DNA of 64,000 nt, taken from positions 2,979,501 through 3,043,500 of the forward strand of contig NZ_JUHB01000001.1 of assembly GCF_000799565.1 (NCBI RefSeq). The letters run 5' to 3'. Source of the DNA: Cellulophaga sp. Hel_I_12. GTDB taxonomy: Bacteria; Bacteroidota; Bacteroidia; Flavobacteriales; Flavobacteriaceae. How positions within the stretch are numbered: the first letter of the stretch is position 1; every line of letters starts with the position of its first letter. Below, one piece after another: positions 42,449 through 50,360 of the stretch. Under the pieces are notes generated by a model. The model made no database searches. It had not been told where the DNA came from and saw only the letters and a list, made by a program, of their open reading frames with translations. The position numbers and the translations under genes are program-made.

Positions 42449-44656
42449 TTAGTTATTATCCGTAACTATTTCTCCGGTTTCTTTGATCTTAATATCAGTA
42501 CCCAAGCGCTGTAAGTAAGCTATTAACGAAACTATTTCACGGTCGCGCATTTGTACAAACTCCATTCCGTTTTCTGCGGCATACTTTTTATCAGCTTCGT
42601 AGTTTGTTGCGAAATCAGGATCGGCATATAAGTTTTTTTCTATTTGGGTAGCTTGTGCATCCATCGACGTAATAGCGTTTTCTATGTCTTCATCTGAATA
42701 GGGTACACCAAGGGATACCATTGTTTTCATTTTAGCTTGAATATCTGAGCGATCATGTTCATCGCGAACCATCCAAGAGTATGAGGGCATAATTGAACCA
42801 GAAGAAGTACTTTGTGGATCGTACATGTGATTTAAGTGCCAATTGTCTGAATATTTGCCACCTACACGTAATAAATCTGGACCTGTACGCTTGCTTCCCC
42901 AAAGGAAAGGGTGATCGTAAACAAACTCACCTGCTTTAGCATATTCGCCATAACGTTCTACTTCACTTCTAAACGGGCGTACCATCTGTGAGTGACAACC
43001 CACACAGCCTTCGCGAATGTATAAATCACGACCTTCTAATTCTAAAGGGGTGTAAGGTTTAACACTTGTTATGGTTGGAATATTAGATTTTACCAAAATG
43101 GTAGGTATAATTTGTACCGCGCCACCAATTAAAATCGCAATAGTGGCAAAAATAGTCAACTGCACAGGCTTACGCTCTAACCAAGTATGGTAGGTTTCTC
43201 CAGCCGTTCTCTTTTTAGAAACTTTTGTTAAAGCCGCAGCTTCTGCCAATTCGTCTTCTACTTTACTTCCAGATTTAATGGTGAGTACTACGTTGTAAAT
43301 CATCACACAAGCACCAACAATATACATGGTGCCACCAATAGCACGCATCCAGTACATGGGCATAATTTCAGTTACGGTCTCTAAAAAGTTCCCATAAACT
43401 AATGTCCCATCTGGGTTAAAGTCTTTCCACATTAAGGCCTGAGTAAAACCAGCAACGTACATGGGTAATGCGTATAAAATAATCCCTAAAGTACCAATCC
43501 AGAAGTGAAAATTAGCTAAACCAACAGAGGCTAAACGCGTTTTGAAAATTTTAGGCACCATCCAATAAATCATACCAAAGGCTAAAAATCCGTTCCACGC
43601 TAGCGCTCCAACGTGTACGTGAGCAATGATCCAATCACTAAAGTGTGCAATAGCATTTACGTTTTTTAAAGATAATAAGGGTCCTTCAAAAGTGGCCATA
43701 CCATAACCGGTAATAGCAACTACCATAAATTTTAAGGTTGGGTCTGTACGTACTTTATCCCAGGCACCTCTTAAGGTCAATAGTCCGTTAATCATACCAC
43801 CCCAAGATGGCGCTAATAACATAATAGAGAAGGCTACCCCTAAATTTTGAGCCCAATCCGGTAATGCAGAATACAATAAATGGTGAGGGCCTGCCCAGAT
43901 GTATATAAAGATTAAAGACCAAAAGTGAACAATAGATAATTTATAAGAATAAACTGGTCTGTTGGCAGCCTTTGGAACAAAATAATACATTAAACCTAGA
44001 AAGGGCGTAGTTAAGAAAAATGCTACGGCATTATGGCCGTACCACCATTGTACTAAAGCATCTTGAACTCCAGCATATACAGAATAACTTTTCATTCCAC
44101 CTAGGCTTACGGGTAATGCCAAACTATTAAAAATATGAAGTACGGCAACCGTTACAAATGTGGCTAAATAAAACCAAATCGCAACATATAAGTGGCGTTG
44201 CCTTCTTTTGATCATAGTACCAATAAGGTTCGCCCCGAAGGCTACCCAAACTAGTGCAATAGCAATATCTATTGGCCATTCAAGTTCAGCATATTCTTTT
44301 GAAGTTGAGTACCCAAGTGGTAATGTAATTGCAGCGGCTACAATAATTAATTGCCATCCCCAGAAATTAAAATTACTTAAAAAATCGCTATACATACGCG
44401 CTTTTAATAGGCGTTGTGTAGAGTAATACACCCCTGCGAAAATAGCGTTCCCCACAAAAGCAAAAATAACAGCGTTGGTATGTAAAGGCCTTAAACGACC
44501 AAAACTAAGCCATGATATGCCGTCAGTAAGGTTTGGAAAGATGAAAAGAAAAGCCAATAGTAGGCCTACTGTCATCCCTATAATTCCCCAAAACATTGTT
44601 GCGTAGAGGAACTTTTTAACGACTTTATTGTCGTAATAAAACTGCTGTACTTCCAT
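42449..44656 (-). CDS. ccoNO: Fused cbb3 cytochrome oxidase subunits I and II (CcoN-CcoO)
   Basis: 735 residues. The CcoN part (about 1-470) has 12 or more helices with the haem/copper histidines in LRPLHTNAVIFAFVGN, WWYGHNAVAFFLT, GPHHLLYSALPDW and IAHVHVGALAWNG. After a linker and another helix (LTIFATIAILIGGAVQIIPT), the CcoO domain (about 545-725) has CVGCH, SQMVRPFRSEVERYGEY, RTGPDLLRVGGKYS and the axial Met in SIMPSYSWM. The fusion is the norm in Bacteroidota. It reduces O2 to water with high affinity and pumps protons in the inner membrane. It starts 2 nt after ccoS, whose FNR promoter must drive it. Confidence 0.96.
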   Translation of the reverse strand: MEVQQFYYDNKVVKKFLYATMFWGIIGMTVGLLLAFLFIFPNLTDGISWLSFGRLRPLHTNAVIFAFVGNAIFAGVYYSTQRLLKARMYSDFLSNFNFWGWQLIIVAAAITLPLGYSTSKEYAELEWPIDIAIALVWVAFGANLIGTMIKRRQRHLYVAIWFYLATFVTVAVLHIFNSLALPVSLGGMKSYSVYAGVQDALVQWWYGHNAVAFFLTTPFLGLMYYFVPKAANRPVYSYKLSIVHFWSLIFIYIWAGPHHLLYSALPDWAQNLGVAFSIMLLAPSWGGMINGLLTLRGAWDKVRTDPTLKFMVVAITGYGMATFEGPLLSLKNVNAIAHFSDWIIAHVHVGALAWNGFLAFGMIYWMVPKIFKTRLASVGLANFHFWIGTLGIILYALPMYVAGFTQALMWKDFNPDGTLVYGNFLETVTEIMPMYWMRAIGGTMYIVGACVMIYNVVLTIKSGSKVEDELAEAAALTKVSKKRTAGETYHTWLERKPVQLTIFATIAILIGGAVQIIPTILVKSNIPTITSVKPYTPLELEGRDLYIREGCVGCHSQMVRPFRSEVERYGEYAKAGEFVYDHPFLWGSKRTGPDLLRVGGKYSDNWHLNHMYDPQSTSSGSIMPSYSWMVRDEHDRSDIQAKMKTMVSLGVPYSDEDIENAITSMDAQATQIEKNLYADPDFATNYEADKKYAAENGMEFVQMRDREIVSLIAYLQRLGTDIKIKETGEIVTDNN

Positions 44657-44658
44657 AA

Positions 44659-44931
44659 TTAATTGTTTAAACTTTTATTTAGTTGGATACTTTTTTTATT
44701 CGAGATTACGAGCGCAGCCTTGCGATCTGTTTGATTGGATTGTAATTTTTTTTCGGATGTTATAGCTTGCTTCGTAGAACTTTCTTTTACCAATTCATCA
44801 TCAAAAAGCATACGAACAGATGGGGTATACGAATCATCATATTGCCCACTGCGTACCGATACAATAAAAGCAATAAAGAAAATTAGAGCAACAATAATGC
44901 TGATGGATAATAATAAATAAATAACGCTCAT
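44659..44931 (-). CDS. ccoS: cbb3 oxidase maturation protein CcoS
   Basis: 90 residues: one N-terminal helix (VIYLLLSISIIVALIFFIAFIVSV), the CcoS signature SGQYDDSYTPSVRMLFDDE, and a non-conserved polar tail. The family is needed for cofactor insertion into CcoN. It is the first gene of the ccoS-NO-Q-P-G-H operon, and the next gene starts 2 nt later. The promoter upstream (44951-44993) carries an FNR-type palindrome. Confidence 0.9.
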   Translation of the reverse strand: MSVIYLLLSISIIVALIFFIAFIVSVRSGQYDDSYTPSVRMLFDDELVKESSTKQAITSEKKLQSNQTDRKAALVISNKKSIQLNKSLNN

Positions 44932-44950
44932 ACCTACCTGAATTCTTGTG

Positions 44951-44993
44951 TAAAACTACGTTGATGATAAAAGGAATAATATGACATTTATCA
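44951..44993 (-). promoter_or_regulatory. FNR-type site and promoter of the cco operon
   Basis: On the minus strand TGATAAATGTCA (44993-44982) fits TGAY-N4-RTCA. After exactly 23 nt comes TAGTTTTA (44958-44951), a good -7-like box. The ccoS ATG is 20 nt further. The same box, TAGTTTTAcac, appears at the USP promoter at 48417. Confidence 0.72.
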
Positions 44994-45005
44994 TCTTTCT
45001 AAAAT

Positions 45006-47402
45006 TTATCTTAATTTTTTTCCTAATAGCGTAGTGGCAATAGTTGTAAACGCTACAATGCTAATAGAACTTAAGGGCATTAAAATGGCCGCTATAACAG
45101 GTTGTAACTGTCCGGTAACGGCAAAATATAAGCCTATACTATTATAGAGTAAAGACAAAAAAAAGCTCCATTTTATAATGGTCATTGCTTTTTTTGAAGC
45201 TAAAACATAACTGTACAATTCTTTAAATTTTGTGGCATCAAGGATACCATCACAGGCCGGAGAAAAAATGGTGACGTTTTCTGATATGGCAATGCCCACA
45301 TTACTCTGCGCTAAAGCACCAGCATCATTTAAGCCATCACCGACCATCATCACTTTTTTGTCTTGATCTTGTAATGCTTTTATAAAGTGTAATTTATCTG
45401 GTGGTTTCTGATTAAAATACAGCGGCGTGAGTTTTGGCAATAAGGCTTCTAAGCGCTCTTTTTCGCCTTCGTTGTCGCCAGATAAAATAGCCAATTGTAA
45501 ACTTTTTGACATTTCTTTAAAAACTTCAGAAACCCCTTCTCTATATTGATTTTTAAAAACAAAGCACCCTTTATAGGCATCATTGCTACTGATGTGAACC
45601 GTGGTAGTTTTTATATCTTCTGATGCTGTCTTGCCTACAAAATTTGCGGATCCTACTTTTATATGGCTCTTATTGAGATACCCTTCTATGCCTTTGCCTA
45701 GGTGTTCTTCATATTCGTCAAGAGTGATAATATCATGTTCCGCAAGCATGTCGTATAAACTTCTGCTTAATGGGTGGTTTGATGCTCTCAATGTGTTTTT
45801 TAAGAGTGCTTCTTCTTCCTTGCTTAACTCTAATCCTTCATACGTAACACTACTTTTTTTGGCGGTTGTAAGAGTACCTGTTTTGTCAAAAATTGCCGTA
45901 TCAATTTGGGCTAATTTCTCAATAGTTTGGGTGTCTTTCAAATAGAATTTCTTTTTGCCAAATATTCGCAACATGTTCCCTAAAGTAAAGGGCGAAGCTA
46001 GCGCTATAGCACAAGGACATGCGATGATTAAAACTGCAGTAAATACATTCATAACCTTGCTCGGATCATAAAAAATCCAAAAAAGAGAAGCAGAAAAAGC
46101 AACCGTTAAAACAAATATTGTAAATCGTTTTCCGATACTATCTGTTAGTGTTTGAAATTTACTTGAGGCATCGTCTTGAAAAACTGAATTACTCCAAAGT
46201 TGGGTTAAATAACTTTGCGAAACAGACTTTAGAGCTTCCATTTCAATAGCACCCCGCAGTTGTTTTCCACCGGCAAAAATTTTGTCACCAGCGATTTTGT
46301 GCACTGGTTCTGATTCTCCAGTTACAAAACTGTAATCAATATTGGCATTTCCATGCATTAAAATACCATCAACAGGGATCAACTCCTCGTTTCGGATTAA
46401 AAGTCTGTCGCCTCTTTTAAGGTCGTGAACCTGTATGGTTTCTTCTTTTCGATCCTCTAAAATTCGAGTAACAGCAATCGGAAAATACGACTTGTAGTCT
46501 CGCTCAAAAGAAAGGAAAGAATAGGTTTTTTGCTGAAAAAATTTTCCAAGGAGTAAGAAAAAAATTAAGCCCGTTAAACTATCGAAAAAGCCAGGCCCCC
46601 ATTCAAATATAATCTCTAAAGTACTACGAATAAAAAGTACTACAATTCCCAAGGCAATAGGAACATCAATATTTAATATTTTGGAGCGTAAACCTTTATA
46701 CGCTGAAATAAAATAATCAATTCCGGCATAAAACACTACGGGTAATGAAAAGGTGAACATCAACCATCTAAAAACACCTTCGTACTCGTTGAGCCAATAT
46801 TCTCCGCCATTGGCCTTGCTGCTCGATAGATCAAAATACTCGGGAAAGGATAAAAACATAACGTTGCCAAAGGCAAAGCCTGCAATCCCTAGCTTATAGA
46901 GTAAACTACGATCAACAGCTTTTTTCTTATTGTCAAAATCATCTAAAGAAATATACGGCTCGTAGCCAATATGTGCCAGTAAAATAACAATTTCTTTAAG
47001 TGATGTTAACTCAGAATTATAATGAATTCGAATGGTCTTTTTTGGAAAATCGACTTGAGAACTGCTTATAGTAGGGATTAACTTATTTAAGTTTTCTAAA
47101 ATCCAAATACAGGAACTACAATGAATATGTGGAATATATAAATTTATAATTTGAAGCTGATGATCATTAAACTCTGTTAATCTTTCAATAATAGTAGCAT
47201 CATCGAGAAAATCATACTTTCCTTCAACCACCTTTGGAGTTGCACCTGCAGCAGCCTGTAAGTCATAATAATAGGATAGGTTATTAGCTGAAAAAATATC
47301 ATAGACGGTTTTACAGCCATGACAACAGAACATTTTCTCATCATGTAAAATAGGCGTATTTGAACAATCCTCACCACAGTGATAACACTTGTTTTTATGC
47401 AT
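45006..47402 (-). CDS. ccoI: cbb3 oxidase-associated copper P-type ATPase CcoI (FixI)
   Basis: 798 residues from ATG 47402; a longer frame to 47468 would run through the FNR site and is rejected. A Cys-rich start (CYHCGEDC, FCCHGCKTVYDIF) is a zinc-ribbon-like region typical of FixI. An HMA-like domain with HIHCSSCIWILENL follows. The P1B core has TGESEPV, ACPCAIALASPF, DKTGTLTT and MVGDGLNDAGALAQS. CcoI exports Cu(I) for cbb3 assembly instead of detoxification, which separates it from the island's CopA. It is preceded by an FNR site shared with the divergent crp/fnr gene, and is followed by ccoS after a 74-bp promoter gap. Confidence 0.95.
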   Translation of the reverse strand: MHKNKCYHCGEDCSNTPILHDEKMFCCHGCKTVYDIFSANNLSYYYDLQAAAGATPKVVEGKYDFLDDATIIERLTEFNDHQLQIINLYIPHIHCSSCIWILENLNKLIPTISSSQVDFPKKTIRIHYNSELTSLKEIVILLAHIGYEPYISLDDFDNKKKAVDRSLLYKLGIAGFAFGNVMFLSFPEYFDLSSSKANGGEYWLNEYEGVFRWLMFTFSLPVVFYAGIDYFISAYKGLRSKILNIDVPIALGIVVLFIRSTLEIIFEWGPGFFDSLTGLIFFLLLGKFFQQKTYSFLSFERDYKSYFPIAVTRILEDRKEETIQVHDLKRGDRLLIRNEELIPVDGILMHGNANIDYSFVTGESEPVHKIAGDKIFAGGKQLRGAIEMEALKSVSQSYLTQLWSNSVFQDDASSKFQTLTDSIGKRFTIFVLTVAFSASLFWIFYDPSKVMNVFTAVLIIACPCAIALASPFTLGNMLRIFGKKKFYLKDTQTIEKLAQIDTAIFDKTGTLTTAKKSSVTYEGLELSKEEEALLKNTLRASNHPLSRSLYDMLAEHDIITLDEYEEHLGKGIEGYLNKSHIKVGSANFVGKTASEDIKTTTVHISSNDAYKGCFVFKNQYREGVSEVFKEMSKSLQLAILSGDNEGEKERLEALLPKLTPLYFNQKPPDKLHFIKALQDQDKKVMMVGDGLNDAGALAQSNVGIAISENVTIFSPACDGILDATKFKELYSYVLASKKAMTIIKWSFFLSLLYNSIGLYFAVTGQLQPVIAAILMPLSSISIVAFTTIATTLLGKKLR

Positions 47403-47424
47403 AATAATTTGCTTGTACCGACGA

Positions 47425-47467
47425 CAAAGATGTATATTTACGAGTGAATGAAATATGACTTTTGTCA
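47425..47467 (-). promoter_or_regulatory. FNR-type site between ccoI and the Crp/Fnr gene
   Basis: TGACTTTTGTCA (47456-47467) is a near-perfect palindrome. On the ccoI side, 23 nt away, lies CATCTTTG (47432-47425), matching five of six positions of TAnnTTTG. The Fnr gene starts 50 nt away in the other direction, so autoregulation from the same site is possible, although its -7 box (TACATTG at 47484) does not have the same spacing. Confidence 0.65.
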
Positions 47468-47516
47468 TGTTTAACGAATTTGGTACATTGCAAGTTATCA
47501 GAATAATAAGCTAAGT

Positions 47517-48215
47517 ATGAAAGATGGTATAGAAACTAGATGCGAGCAGTGTATTGTACGGCAGTTCAATTCGTTGCGTGCCATGAGCAAAGAGGAGTTA
47601 AAGAAAGTTTCTGATTCTAAAACATCAAAAATTGTAAAAAAGGGAGAAAGCATTTTTGAGGAAGGTGAAAAATTGAACGGGGTTTTTTGCGTTCGAAGTG
47701 GCGTTTCTAAACTGTCTAAGTTAAGCGCCAATGGGAAAGACCAAATTGTTAAATTAGCAACAAAGGGTCAAGTGCTTGGTCAGCGATCGGTTATTTCGGA
47801 AGAAGTATCTAATTTAAGCGCAAAAGCAGTGGAAGATATGGAGGTTTGTTTTATACCAAAGGAAGAAATAGTACACACCTTAAATACCAATCCTAATTTT
47901 GCTGTTGAGGTTTTAAGGCATATGGCTCACGATTTGAAAGAAGCAGATGACGTGATTGTTAACATGTCACAAAAAACAGTAAAACAACGTGTTGCTGAAG
48001 CTTTTTTGTACATGAAAAAAAATTTTGGAGTGGACGACAAAGGCTTTCTACTTTTAACATTGTCTAGAGAAGATATAGCAAGTGTTGTAGGAACTGCAAC
48101 AGAATCTTGTATCAGAATTATTTCTGAATTCAAAAAGGAAAAGTATATTAAAACTTCTGGAAAACAAATTGGTATTATCAATGAAAAGGCGCTACAAGAT
48201 ATGATTGAGTTTTAA
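47517..48215 (+). CDS. Crp/Fnr-family transcriptional regulator, probable oxygen-responsive Fnr
   Basis: 232 residues. It begins with CEQC (Cys9, Cys12); further cysteines at 58 and 111 could complete an iron-sulfur site as in FNR. A cyclic-nucleotide-binding-type barrel spans about 25-140, then a long dimer helix, then a winged helix with SREDIASVVGTATESCIRIISEF. The recognition helix keeps Glu and Arg (ES-x2-R) in the positions that read TGA-N-TCA half-sites. It is divergent from ccoI with a palindrome between them. Four matching sites nearby make it the obvious regulator of the cbb3/hemN/USP regulon. Oxygen sensing by an Fe-S cluster is inferred. Confidence 0.9.
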   Translation: MKDGIETRCEQCIVRQFNSLRAMSKEELKKVSDSKTSKIVKKGESIFEEGEKLNGVFCVRSGVSKLSKLSANGKDQIVKLATKGQVLGQRSVISEEVSNLSAKAVEDMEVCFIPKEEIVHTLNTNPNFAVEVLRHMAHDLKEADDVIVNMSQKTVKQRVAEAFLYMKKNFGVDDKGFLLLTLSREDIASVVGTATESCIRIISEFKKEKYIKTSGKQIGIINEKALQDMIEF

Positions 48216-48381
48216 AAATTTTAAATTCACCTTTTAAGGTAAAGAATAGATAAGAATAAATTTTGCTTTACAGTTTGTCAGTCATAAAGTACTTCCCTTT
48301 TTTATACTTAAGCATCTAGCTTTTTTTTGCCAATAAACAAGTACTCCTTTTCCCTTATCTTTTCAAGGTATTTTCATAAGC

Positions 48382-48424
48382 TGATAATTATCATAGTTTT
48401 AAGAAGCCTCATCCGCTAGTTTTA
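48382..48424 (+). promoter_or_regulatory. FNR-type site and promoter of the universal stress gene
   Basis: TGATAATTATCA (48382-48393) is a perfect 12-bp palindrome identical to the FNR core consensus TGAT-N4-ATCA. A -7-like TAGTTTTA (48417-48424) begins after exactly 23 nt. The gene starts 27 nt later. Confidence 0.75.
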
Positions 48425-48451
48425 CACTTTATTATAAAAAAAAACAGCGCG

Positions 48452-49351
48452 ATGAAAAACATATTAATACCCACTGATTTTTCTAAAAATGCATGGAATG
48501 CTGTTACTTATGCCATTGCATTGTACGACAATGAGGATTGTAATTTTTACTTGCTAAATACCTATACGCCTAGCATATCAAACAGCCGATTCATGGCTTC
48601 TATGGCTTATGACGAAGCTGAAATAGTACAAAATTGCTCCAAAGAAGGGCTAAATCATCTACTTCTTAAGATTAAAGCCAATTACCACAACCCTAAACAT
48701 AATTTCACTACAATTTCGTCCTTCAATTTGCTGGTTGACGAAGTTAAAGAAATCATAGAACAACATACTATTGAGATGGTTATTTTAGGTTCTAAAGGAG
48801 CCTCTGGGTTGGCTGAAGTTTTTATGGGAAGTAATGCCGTACGCATTATTAAAGCGATTAAAAGTTGTCCAGTATTGGCCATTCCTGAGTATTTTAACTT
48901 CGAAAAACCTACGGAAATAGCTTTTGCAACAGATTTTAATAGGTTTTATACGCCGTCAGAACTAGAGCCAATTATAAACTTAGCAACTACTTTTAATTCT
49001 GTTTTACGGATTGTTCATGTGCAATATGAAATTAAAGCACTTACCGATGTTCAACAGTTTAATTTAAATATGCTTCGAAAGTATTTGGGTGAGGTGGAAC
49101 ATTACATTCATACCATTACTGAGTTGAATTCTGTTTCAAAGACACTAGAAGTTTTTGTTGCGGAATTAGACGTGCATTTGTTAGCTATGCTGAATTATCA
49201 ACACAGTTATATGGAACGAATGACCCGAGAGCCCGTCATAGAAAAAGTGGCTTTTCATACGCGAACGCCATTACTTGTTATTCCAGAATTGGGAATGAGG
49301 GCGTCTTCTAAACAAAAAAAAACACAAGACTTGTTTTCTGAAAAGAACTAA
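48452..49351 (+). CDS. Universal stress protein, two tandem UspA domains
   Basis: 299 residues. The first UspA domain (about 1-148) runs from ILIPTDFSKNAWNAVTYAIAL to VILGSKGASGLAEVFMGSNAVRIIKAIKSCPVLAI, with the nucleotide-binding G-x2-G-x9-GS-like pattern. The second (about 150-290) is more divergent: the glycine motif before the last strand is missing (QHSYMERMTREPVIEKVAFHTRTPLLVI), so it probably does not bind ATP. The gene has its own FNR-type promoter and sits beside the Crp/Fnr gene, so it is expected to be induced when oxygen is low. Confidence 0.92.
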   Translation: MKNILIPTDFSKNAWNAVTYAIALYDNEDCNFYLLNTYTPSISNSRFMASMAYDEAEIVQNCSKEGLNHLLLKIKANYHNPKHNFTTISSFNLLVDEVKEIIEQHTIEMVILGSKGASGLAEVFMGSNAVRIIKAIKSCPVLAIPEYFNFEKPTEIAFATDFNRFYTPSELEPIINLATTFNSVLRIVHVQYEIKALTDVQQFNLNMLRKYLGEVEHYIHTITELNSVSKTLEVFVAELDVHLLAMLNYQHSYMERMTREPVIEKVAFHTRTPLLVIPELGMRASSKQKKTQDLFSEKN

Positions 49352-49432
49352 ATTTCGAATTAATTTTAGTTCTTTTATGATATCAGTACTACGATTAAAA
49401 CCAACAATAGTCATTAAATAAAAAAGCTTTTA

Positions 49433-49563
49433 TATATTTGCAATGTTGTGTTGTGCTTCGTAAGAAGTACAAGTTGTGGTAAATAACAATTCTAATTAGT
49501 CTTATCAATTAGTTAGAGTGTAAAAACCAGTGAAAGGCTTTCCATATTTGGAAGGCTTTTTTT
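49433..49563 (+). ncRNA. Candidate small RNA with promoter box, tetraloop hairpin and terminator
   Basis: TATATTTG at 49433-49440 is a perfect -7 box; no clear TTTG lies 19 nt before it. A 9-bp stem TTGTGCTTC/GAAGTACAA (49451-49459, 49464-49472) closes on a GUAA tetraloop of the GNRA class. At the end, GCTTTCC (49537-49543) pairs with GGAAGGC (49550-49556) and is followed by seven T. No open frame fits. The predicted transcript is about 115-120 nt. I see none of the conserved SRP RNA, 6S or tmRNA motifs, so its identity is open. Confidence 0.45.
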
Positions 49564-49601
49564 GTTTATTCTAGGTATAACACACCACATTGTGATAAGG
49601 C

Positions 49602-49835
49602 TTATCTATAGTTTTCTTGCTGGCTTATGGGGTGATCTTCATAAAAATCATCAAAGGTTTTTGTCGTCGTATAGTTATCTCTCAAAACTTTATAAACCAT
49701 AACCACGAGTAAAACTTGACCTAAAATAGTAAGGTAGAATACCCAACTAAAAGAGAAATTCATAGAAGCCATTACCGTTGCCGTGATTAACACTAAGGTA
49801 GTTACTGCGATGTAAAAATAAATTTTGTCTTTCAT
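49602..49835 (-). CDS. Small two-helix membrane protein
   Basis: 77 residues. Two hydrophobic helices (FYIAVTTLVLITATVMASM and FYLTILGQVLLVVMVYKVL) are joined by a short FSFSW loop. A charged C-terminal tail follows (TTKTFDDFYEDHPISQQENYR). I do not recognise a named family; such short proteins are common in Flavobacteriaceae. It is oriented with the hydrophilic 49905-50192 gene, 69 bp apart, and may share a transcript with it. Confidence 0.65.
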   Translation of the reverse strand: MKDKIYFYIAVTTLVLITATVMASMNFSFSWVFYLTILGQVLLVVMVYKVLRDNYTTTKTFDDFYEDHPISQQENYR

Positions 49836-49904
49836 AACTTTTTTGGTCTTAAAGTATTGATTTATTGCCTACAGCGATAACTTTTTTCGTTAAATAAAAG
49901 TTAT

Positions 49905-50192
49905 TTAACGTTCTGTAGTTTCTAGGTTATCATTGTTCGCTCCACCTTGACCGTAAAGCGAATTTTCTTCGTCCTTAAGGTTTTGATGGCTGTTTTGATT
50001 TTTTTCATTCCGACCCGGAACGTCTAAATCTTCTCCTGCAAAATCAATTTTTTCTTTTCTTTTTTCAAGGAGTCTATCATCACCTGTATCCATGCTTAAG
50101 CCCTTCTTTCCTAAAGCCGTTTTATCGTTGGCTGTGACATTCGGGTTGTACTTCTTAGCTTCAATCACATCTTTGTTTTTTTTCTTTTCCAT
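49905..50192 (-). CDS. Hydrophilic hypothetical protein
   Basis: 95 residues, almost without hydrophobic runs: rich in Lys, Asn, Asp and Glu (KNKDVIEAKKYNPNVTANDK to GQGGANNDNLETTER). There is no signal, helix or Cys. The composition suggests an intrinsically disordered or stress-type protein. The frame begins ATG with several lysines and ends just before an AT-rich leader. No family is recognised. The reading frame is longer than expected by chance in this composition, so I accept it with moderate confidence. Confidence 0.6.
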   Translation of the reverse strand: MEKKKNKDVIEAKKYNPNVTANDKTALGKKGLSMDTGDDRLLEKRKEKIDFAGEDLDVPGRNEKNQNSHQNLKDEENSLYGQGGANNDNLETTER

Positions 50193-50360
50193 TTGTATTT
50201 ATGTATTAATTATTAGCTTAATATCTTGTTAAATAGTTGATCGCATTGACGCACTCCGTATAAAAATTGATGCATTAGCCATTCGCTTTGCGAAACGAGG
50301 AAAAGAACCGCTTTTTTTATTTAAAATTATCGTATTTTTAGGGAGAAAAAATAGAAACGC

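Noticed and set aside
47403..47468. Upstream start for ccoI
   Set aside because: It would place the FNR palindrome and the -7-like box inside the coding sequence; ATG 47402 begins the conserved Cys-rich head.
49433..49563. SRP RNA, 6S RNA or tmRNA
   Set aside because: The conserved sequence blocks and fold of these RNAs are not visible.
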